A stretch of DNA of 10,920 bases from Candidatus Bathyarchaeota archaeon (lineage in GTDB: Archaea; Thermoproteota; Bathyarchaeia; 40CM-2-53-6), in NCBI GenBank assembly GCA_005883695.1, contig VBBV01000045.1, positions 1 through 10,920 of the forward strand. The letters run 5' to 3'. The position numbers and the translations under genes are program-made. Below, piece by piece: positions 6,342-10,920 of the stretch. The notes beneath the pieces were generated by a model. The model saw only the letters and a program-made list of their open reading frames with translations, was not told the DNA's origin and ran no database searches. Each line of letters begins with the position of its first letter. Positions within the stretch are counted from its first letter, which is position 1.

Positions 6342-6968
6342 CTAGGGAGAAGGCGGGAGGGGGTTTAAGGGTGTGCGCCTGATTTCTTGGAGGTGTTTCC
6401 TACCAAACGTCAGCAACAGCAGGGAAGCTGAGACCCAAGCGACGAGTGCGGCGTCCGCGAACATTGCCCGTAATGGTCTGCCGAAGTAGAGAAAGCCAAG
6501 CATAGCTAGAACCACTGCGAAGATGCTCAGCGTCTGGTATCGATCTAACAGTCCAAAGTCTCTCCGTCCAACAGTCCAGACCTTGTAGAGGGTGGCGAGA
6601 TAGAGCGCTAGCCCAACCGCAGCTAGCGTTGCTAAGGAAGCGAGCGCCCAGTACGGGACCCTAAGAATTAGGAGACCTACCTCATCAGCTACTAGACCAA
6701 GCCCCGCTCCAAAAACCAAGGCGGTGTCCCATCTCGTGCGGACATCTGTCGCAAAAACCATGATAGTTGACGACGCCAGCAACAATAGAATTCCATAGTA
6801 GAGATGATGGATGTGAAATCCCTGAACCCTGATAACAGGACAAGATTGAATACATCTCGCCTCAACAGCGACGAACAACCTCGCAACAACAACAGCCATG
6901 GTGAACCCTACAGCAGCAAAGAGGAATCCTACTGGCCCTAGCAGTGGCGCGCCCTTTGGCCGGCTCAA
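6342..6968 (-). CDS. Six-helix integral membrane protein with HIHH motif
   Basis: The protein has 208 residues and about six membrane helices, near 12-34, 56-73, 83-101, 106-127, 145-162 and 170-187. Between helices 1 and 2 lies GFHIHHLYYG (50-59), and helix 3 ends in GLGLVADEVGLL (89-100). Closely spaced histidines opposite an acidic pair at the membrane suggest metal or haem binding or a membrane-embedded enzyme, but this is inference. I do not recognise a named family. The start is TTG at 6968, preceded by the purine-rich AGGTCAGG. Its stop codon TAG (6342-6344) abuts, in the same frame, the open region of the downstream helicase. It diverges from topoisomerase IB across a 121-base spacer. 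Confidence 0.75.
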   Translation of the reverse strand: MSRPKGAPLLGPVGFLFAAVGFTMAVVVARLFVAVEARCIQSCPVIRVQGFHIHHLYYGILLLLASSTIMVFATDVRTRWDTALVFGAGLGLVADEVGLLILRVPYWALASLATLAAVGLALYLATLYKVWTVGRRDFGLLDRYQTLSIFAVVLAMLGFLYFGRPLRAMFADAALVAWVSASLLLLTFGRKHLQEIRRTPLNPLPPSP

Positions 6969-7005
6969 CCTGACCTAGTCCTCACTAGTCAAGAAAAATC
7001 CTCAT

Positions 7006-7030
7006 TTACAACTTTGTAATCTTGACAAGA
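7006..7030. promoter_or_regulatory. Two adjacent palindromes in the divergent promoter region of topoisomerase IB
   Basis: TTACAA-CT-TTGTAA (7006-7019) is followed directly by TCTTG-A-CAAGA (7020-7030). Both are perfect inverted repeats, about midway between the membrane protein start (6968) and the topoisomerase start (7090). The region is the most AT-rich part of the spacer. The pair may be a binding site for a dimeric regulator or overlap the two core promoters. Confidence 0.4.
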
Positions 7031-7089
7031 ATGGAAGACCGGACCCGAGCTATTCGTGCTGGTAACGAGTAGGCAGGAGTGGATAGGTT

Positions 7090-8628
7090 ATGGCATGGGA
7101 AGAGTTGAGGCACAACGGCGTGGCTTTTCCGCCGCCTTACGAGCCAAGGAAACTCTCTATCCGAATCCATGGCACTGGTGTCCAACTCTCCCCTGAAGCC
7201 GAGGAATTAGCCTACGCGTGGGGAAAGAAGAGAACCACGCCCTATATCCAAGACCCAGTCTTCCAGACAAACTTTCTCTCAGATTTTCTCAAACTTCTGC
7301 CCACCCACTTTGCAAATGCAAAGTATTCCGAGTTCGATTTTACCCCGGTATACGAGTATCAGGCAAAGGAAGAGCTTCAGAAGCAGAATCCTGACTTCAA
7401 AAAGAAAATGGCCGCTGAGCGGAAACAGCTTCGCCTCTCGCTTAAGGAGAAGTACGGGTTCGCGGAGATTGATGGAGTCAAGACTGAGGTCGCCAATTGG
7501 ATGGTAGAGCCTCCCAGCCTGTTCATGGGGAGAGGCAGCCATCCGATGAGGGGACGTTGGAAGCCGCGAATCCATCCCGAGGATGTTGTTCTGAACATGT
7601 CGGAAAACGCTGAAGCTCCTCGGGGTAACTGGAAGGAGATTGTTCACGATCACGAGTCCATCTGGATTGCCTATTGGGTGGACAAGCTGAGCAACGTCCG
7701 CAAATACGTGTGGCCCAGTGATATCTCTGATCTCCGTCAAGAACGAGACAAGCTGAAGTATGATGCTGCTCGGAAACTGCAACGCCGTCTCCCCGAGGTT
7801 CGACAGTTCATCGACAAGAATCTTCTATCGCCTGACCTGAAGATGCGCAAGCTCGCGACTGTCTGCTATCTCATTGACAATCTAGCTATGAGGGTGGGCG
7901 ATGAGAAGGAAGAAGACGAGGCGGACACGGTAGGCGCTTCAACACTTAGAGTCGAACACCTCAAGTTCCTTCCGCATGGGGTTGAGTTCGATTTTCTAGG
8001 GAAGGACAGCGTTCGCTGGCAGAAAATCCTGAAGGTCGACGGAACGAATACGCCTATTCGCAAGAATCTTCAAGAATTTTCGCAGGGAAAGGAGCCAGAG
8101 GATCTGGTCTTTGATGGTATTACCTCTCAGCACGTGAACCGTTTCCTGAACAAGGCGATGAGAGGCCTGACAGCGAAAGTGTTCAGAACTCACCACGCTA
8201 CCGAAACCGTTCAGACTTACCTTCGAAACCATAATGGGTTGAAGCGTGAAGAGTCCCCCTATGTGAAGCTGCACCACGCCCGTGTCGCGAATCTCGAAGC
8301 GGCTATCAGGTGCAACCACAAACGGACTCCGCCGAAGACTTGGGAGGGAAGCCTCCTCAAGAAGCAACAAAGATTGGACGAACTGAAGACAAGGGAGGTC
8401 AAGACGGACACACAGAAGATGAGGCTGGAGGAACGCATCCGAAAACTGAAGCTTGATGTGGATCTCCAGAAGCGGACCCGCGATTACAATCTGAACACTT
8501 CGCTCAGAAACTATATTGACCCAAGGGTCTACAAGAACTGGGCGAACAAAGCCGAATTCGACTGGAAGGGCATCTATCCCAAGACTCTGCAGCGAAAGTT
8601 TCTCTGGGCGTCTAGGGCCAAAGCCTGA
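7090..8628 (+). CDS. DNA topoisomerase IB, eukaryote type
   Basis: This 512-residue enzyme relaxes both positive and negative supercoils by a transient 3'-phosphotyrosyl nick. It opens with WEELRHNGVAFPPPYEP, the family's N-terminal core, and continues through the cap region (PPSLFMGRGSHPMRGRWKPRI, about 141-161). The catalytic residues are all visible: Arg268 in LAMRVGDEKEEDEADTVG, Lys305 in FLGKDSVRW, Arg366 in KVFRTHHAT, His410 in CNHKRTPPKTW and nucleophile Tyr475 in LRNYIDPR. A charged coiled linker (about 421-465) joins the core to the tyrosine domain. The long charged N-terminal extension of eukaryotic enzymes is missing, as in known archaeal members. The ATG start has GGAGTGG about eight bases upstream. 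The gene ends five bases from the convergent KaiC-like gene. Among archaea this type is characteristic of Thaumarchaeota and related lineages. Confidence 0.95.
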   Translation: MAWEELRHNGVAFPPPYEPRKLSIRIHGTGVQLSPEAEELAYAWGKKRTTPYIQDPVFQTNFLSDFLKLLPTHFANAKYSEFDFTPVYEYQAKEELQKQNPDFKKKMAAERKQLRLSLKEKYGFAEIDGVKTEVANWMVEPPSLFMGRGSHPMRGRWKPRIHPEDVVLNMSENAEAPRGNWKEIVHDHESIWIAYWVDKLSNVRKYVWPSDISDLRQERDKLKYDAARKLQRRLPEVRQFIDKNLLSPDLKMRKLATVCYLIDNLAMRVGDEKEEDEADTVGASTLRVEHLKFLPHGVEFDFLGKDSVRWQKILKVDGTNTPIRKNLQEFSQGKEPEDLVFDGITSQHVNRFLNKAMRGLTAKVFRTHHATETVQTYLRNHNGLKREESPYVKLHHARVANLEAAIRCNHKRTPPKTWEGSLLKKQQRLDELKTREVKTDTQKMRLEERIRKLKLDVDLQKRTRDYNLNTSLRNYIDPRVYKNWANKAEFDWKGIYPKTLQRKFLWASRAKA

Positions 8629-8633
8629 CTTGT

Positions 8634-9443
8634 CTATCGCGATTTCTTAGGGCCTTTGAGCCAGCCTCCGATTCCAAGCTCCCTAGGCTTGATGTCCGCG
8701 TCGGTTGTAACCGAGCCATCGTTGTGAAGTTGAAGCCGTCGCCATCTGTTGTCACTTGACATTCCGCGCAGAGTTCTTACTCTTGCAAAGTGCTCAACTT
8801 GTCCTCCCTCGTCGCTGCTTCGGAATTCGATAATGCCGTCGCAAAGCGACTCGAACTGTCTGTAGAAAGAGTCCGATGCGATTCCCATCATCACTGAATG
8901 AAACATCGCGAGGCCTCGGACCTTTGCGTAGGGAATGATCCTGGTCCTCCAGATATTGATCATCAGTTTCTCATCAGTGTAATGACACATCACCGAGGTG
9001 TTATCATCGATGTGCAGCCACTGTTTCTCATCCTCAGCAACCCCCTCTCGGATCATGGTGACTACTTTGCTGCTCCAGTGGTTGAGGTCGAAGGACTGAT
9101 GTTCGTAAGCCTCCCGTCCTTTTGATCGCATGCCCTCGGGTGTTTCGGGGTGTGCGAGCCCGGTCATCACGTCGTAAGTGTCCAGTATTCTGAGATGGTC
9201 TTTCTTCTCCAGCTCTTTCACGTGCAATCCGAGTCTTGTTAGGGATTCTCTAACTTCGTGGGGCGGATGCATGTAGGTATGGTACTCTGTGCGAGCTCCG
9301 TTTCTCAACGCGCTAGCGGCTATCGTCAGCGACGTTTCGTACCACGGAGAGTCAGGACCGAACTCTACGAGATAACTAGATCCGAACCTGATTCCGTTGG
9401 GAACGAGGTCCTCAAGGATTGCCAGCGCCAGCGTCCGTTCCAT
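8634..9443 (-). CDS. KaiC/RadA-like RecA-fold protein with degenerate P-loop
   Basis: The 269 residues follow the layout of archaeal KaiC/RAD55-like single-domain proteins. The pattern is GSSYLVEFGPDSPWYETS (21-38) at the P-loop position, then NGARTEYHTYMHPPHEVRESLTRLGL (48-73), LRILDTYDV (84-92), a Walker-B-like WLHIDDNTSVM (142-152), and a C-terminal DGIIEFR...VRTLRG..SDNRWRRLQL. The expected GxxGxGKT is replaced by GPDSPWYETS, without the glycine-lysine pair, so ATP hydrolysis in the usual way is unlikely. Such proteins may be signalling or scaffold subunits pairing with active KaiC- or RadA-like ATPases. The ATG at 9443 gives a normal N-terminus. The gene shares a divergent spacer with the hydroxyacid dehydrogenase. 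The fold assignment is fairly sure; the role is unknown. Confidence 0.65.
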   Translation of the reverse strand: MERTLALAILEDLVPNGIRFGSSYLVEFGPDSPWYETSLTIAASALRNGARTEYHTYMHPPHEVRESLTRLGLHVKELEKKDHLRILDTYDVMTGLAHPETPEGMRSKGREAYEHQSFDLNHWSSKVVTMIREGVAEDEKQWLHIDDNTSVMCHYTDEKLMINIWRTRIIPYAKVRGLAMFHSVMMGIASDSFYRQFESLCDGIIEFRSSDEGGQVEHFARVRTLRGMSSDNRWRRLQLHNDGSVTTDADIKPRELGIGGWLKGPKKSR

Positions 9444-9567
9444 GGTCAGTGGTTCACGCTCGGTACGTGTTCCGTTTCTCTAACACTTATGGTTAAAGCT
9501 GAACTAGATACCGGTGATGTAGTCAGCCCCACGAGAATCAAGTAATGACAGGAAGCTTGAGTAATCA

Positions 9568-10575
9568 TTGGCAAAACCCAATCTGTTGATTACAACTGAT
9601 GTCGTTGACCCGGCTAGCGTTCGGGCGCTCTCTAAATACGCGAGGGTTTTCAGCCCAAATGCCCTTGACGAGGCTTCGCTGAGCCAACTCTTACCGTCGA
9701 TAGACATCCTTCTCGTGTTCTTCTGGCCCAGCTTCTTGACCCCTGAAAACTTGTCGAGAATGAGTAATCTGCGACTCATTCAGAGCATCCTCGCCGGTGT
9801 CAACCACATTCCCTTCGCCCAGCTCGACAAGAAAGTCGTTGTTTGTAGCAATGCGGGCGCCTATTCGGATGAGGTTGCCGAGTACGCCTGGTCTCTTCTA
9901 CTAACGGCCGCCAAGCGAATAGTTGACTTTCACGACGCAGTCAAGACTGATCGATGGACGTTGAGACGAACATTAGGCGGGAAAGAAGTAACCATTCTGG
10001 AGCAAAAGACGCTTGGCATCCTTGGATACGGCGGCATAGGGTCCGCTGTTGCACGAATGGGTAAAGGGTTCAGGGTGAACATCCATGCGTTTTCGAGAAA
10101 GCCAATTCGAGAGAAAGGCGTGAGATCGTTTCAGGGGAACAAAGGCTTATCGAGAGTACTTGCCGAGAGCGATGCAGTCATTATCTCGCTTCCATTGACA
10201 AAGTTCACCAACAAAATCATTGACGCTGACAAACTTGCCACGATGAAGAAAGACGCGATACTTGTGAACATCGCGCGTGGAGAACTGGTGAACGAGACCG
10301 CGCTCTACGAGCACCTGAAAGGGAACCCGGATTTTCGATACGCGACTGATGTGTGGTGGTATCGAGAGGGAAAAGAGTCCCTCAAGACCACACATCCGTT
10401 CTTCGAACTGCCCAACTTCATCGGGACCCCCCACGTATCAGGTCCGTCAGGTTTAGCCACTGGGAAACCCGCGAAGTTTGCCGTCGAGAATGTGACACGG
10501 TTCCTTCGGGGTCTCAAGCCAAAGAACATCGTAAACCCCTCCGAATACCTCGTCACGGACAGGCAAGAATACTAG
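9568..10575 (+). CDS. D-isomer-specific 2-hydroxyacid dehydrogenase
   Basis: The product has 335 residues, normal for the family that interconverts 2-hydroxyacids and 2-oxoacids with NAD(P). The substrate domain contains LIQSILAGVNHIPF (70-83) and NAGAYSDEVAEYAWSLLL (95-112). The nucleotide-binding domain follows with LGILGYGGIGSAVA (149-162). Arg237 in VNIARGELVN is the substrate-binding arginine and His289 in TPHVSG the catalytic histidine. In place of the usual DVFxxEP the protein has DVWWYREGKE (261-270), so the partner glutamate is probably Glu267 but shifted. Arg177, after the predicted second strand of the Rossmann fold (HAFSRKP), suggests NADP preference. The start is TTG, the first possible one, four codons after an in-frame TAA at 9562-9564 counting sense codons loosely; no ATG is available nearby. 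It converges on the dehydratase gene ten bases away. The substrate is unknown. Confidence 0.9.
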   Translation: MAKPNLLITTDVVDPASVRALSKYARVFSPNALDEASLSQLLPSIDILLVFFWPSFLTPENLSRMSNLRLIQSILAGVNHIPFAQLDKKVVVCSNAGAYSDEVAEYAWSLLLTAAKRIVDFHDAVKTDRWTLRRTLGGKEVTILEQKTLGILGYGGIGSAVARMGKGFRVNIHAFSRKPIREKGVRSFQGNKGLSRVLAESDAVIISLPLTKFTNKIIDADKLATMKKDAILVNIARGELVNETALYEHLKGNPDFRYATDVWWYREGKESLKTTHPFFELPNFIGTPHVSGPSGLATGKPAKFAVENVTRFLRGLKPKNIVNPSEYLVTDRQEY

Positions 10576-10585
10576 GTTCTAATCG

Positions 10586-10920
10586 TCATCCAGCAATCGT
10601 CTTGGCAAGAAGATCCAATGACACATTACCCCCCGATATAACTAGCACAACTTTCTCACCGAGCTTCTCTAGATCCTTGTTGGCAAGTAGAACAGCGGCG
10701 GGCGCCGCTCCAGAGGGCTCTGGGAAAATATGGGCTTCGCGAACCAATAGTTTCATTGCTGCAAGAATCTCATCGTCTGAAACGTTGTAGACTCCGTCAA
10801 CGTGCTTCCTGCACGCCTCAAGGGTTAGTTCTCCTACCGCCGATGGAATAAGTCCGTCCGCTATCGATTTCGGCGAGTCGAATGTGACGATCTTCCCGGC
10901 TTTGAGCGCTGCTTGGAGTT
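10586..10920 (-). CDS. Serine/threonine dehydratase family PLP enzyme (C-terminal part, 5' end beyond window)
   Basis: The minus strand, open from the right edge to a TGA at 10586-10588, gives the last 110 complete residues of a fold-type II PLP enzyme. Recognisable elements are SIADGLIPSAVGELT, VDGVYNVSDDEILAAMKLL, FPEPSGAAPAAVLL and the PLP-pyridine-side motif VISGGNV. The order matches threonine ammonia-lyase / serine racemase catalytic domains, which deaminate threonine or serine to 2-oxoacids. The protein ends at the catalytic domain, so it lacks the C-terminal ACT regulatory domain of biosynthetic threonine deaminases; this points to a catabolic-type or racemase-like member. The lysine that binds PLP lies outside the window. 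Its 2-oxoacid products could in principle feed the neighbouring hydroxyacid dehydrogenase, but the genes face each other and the link is only suggestive. Confidence 0.88.
   Translation of the reverse strand, partial: LQAALKAGKIVTFDSPKSIADGLIPSAVGELTLEACRKHVDGVYNVSDDEILAAMKLLVREAHIFPEPSGAAPAAVLLANKDLEKLGEKVVLVISGGNVSLDLLAKTIAG

Noticed and set aside
6342..6344. TAG decoded as pyrrolysine joining membrane protein and helicase
   Set aside because: No pyl genes or pyrrolysine context are visible, the fusion makes no functional sense, and the membrane protein ends naturally there.
7279..7782. 167-codon minus-strand ORF
   Set aside because: It is wholly antisense to the topoisomerase IB core, whose catalytic and structural motifs are clear.

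Overview
The window reads as chromosomal DNA from an archaeon, most likely of the TACK group (Thaumarchaeota, Bathyarchaeota or a relative). The strongest pointer is a complete eukaryote-type DNA topoisomerase IB at 7090-8628, with all five catalytic residues in place. Among archaea this enzyme is known mainly from Thaumarchaeota and their relatives. Other archaeal signs are a Hef/FANCM-type helicase without a nuclease domain, a KaiC/RadA-like protein with a degraded P-loop, many TTG/GTG starts and short convergent or divergent gene spacing. The group assignment is inference; no rRNA gene is present.

Layout, left to right. On the minus strand, a dual-specificity phosphatase cut by the left edge (1-318) follows a nitroreductase (403-924). 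A short palindromic divergent spacer separates these from a malate/L-lactate dehydrogenase-family gene on the plus strand (965-2012), which has lost an internal segment and its reading frame. A SAM-dependent methyltransferase (2052-2804, minus) converges on it. A region of small genes follows: a 55-residue one-helix membrane protein between hairpins (2980-3147), a noncoding stretch with an AT-rich palindrome, and a 70-residue two-helix protein (3441-3653). Next on the minus strand are a DUF308/HdeD-like membrane protein (3722-4357), directly downstream of a frameshifted small membrane-protein gene (4366-4722), then the Hef-like helicase (4755-6341) and a six-helix membrane protein with an HIHH motif (6342-6968). 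A divergent promoter region with two adjacent palindromes leads to topoisomerase IB. The degenerate KaiC-like gene (8634-9443, minus) converges on the topoisomerase gene with a 5-base gap. A D-2-hydroxyacid dehydrogenase (9568-10575, plus) and the 3' end of a serine/threonine dehydratase (10586-10920, minus) close the window.

The genes do not form one pathway. They fall into DNA maintenance (helicase, topoisomerase IB), redox and amino/hydroxy-acid metabolism (nitroreductase, two dehydrogenases, PLP dehydratase), and small or uncharacterised membrane proteins. I found no CRISPR array, tRNA, rRNA, insertion sequence or clear defence cassette. The most notable observations are the helicase with no canonical start codon, whose frame is continuous with the upstream gene through a single TAG; two damaged genes; the RecA-fold protein that has lost its nucleotide-binding loop; and the structured surroundings of the 55-residue membrane protein.
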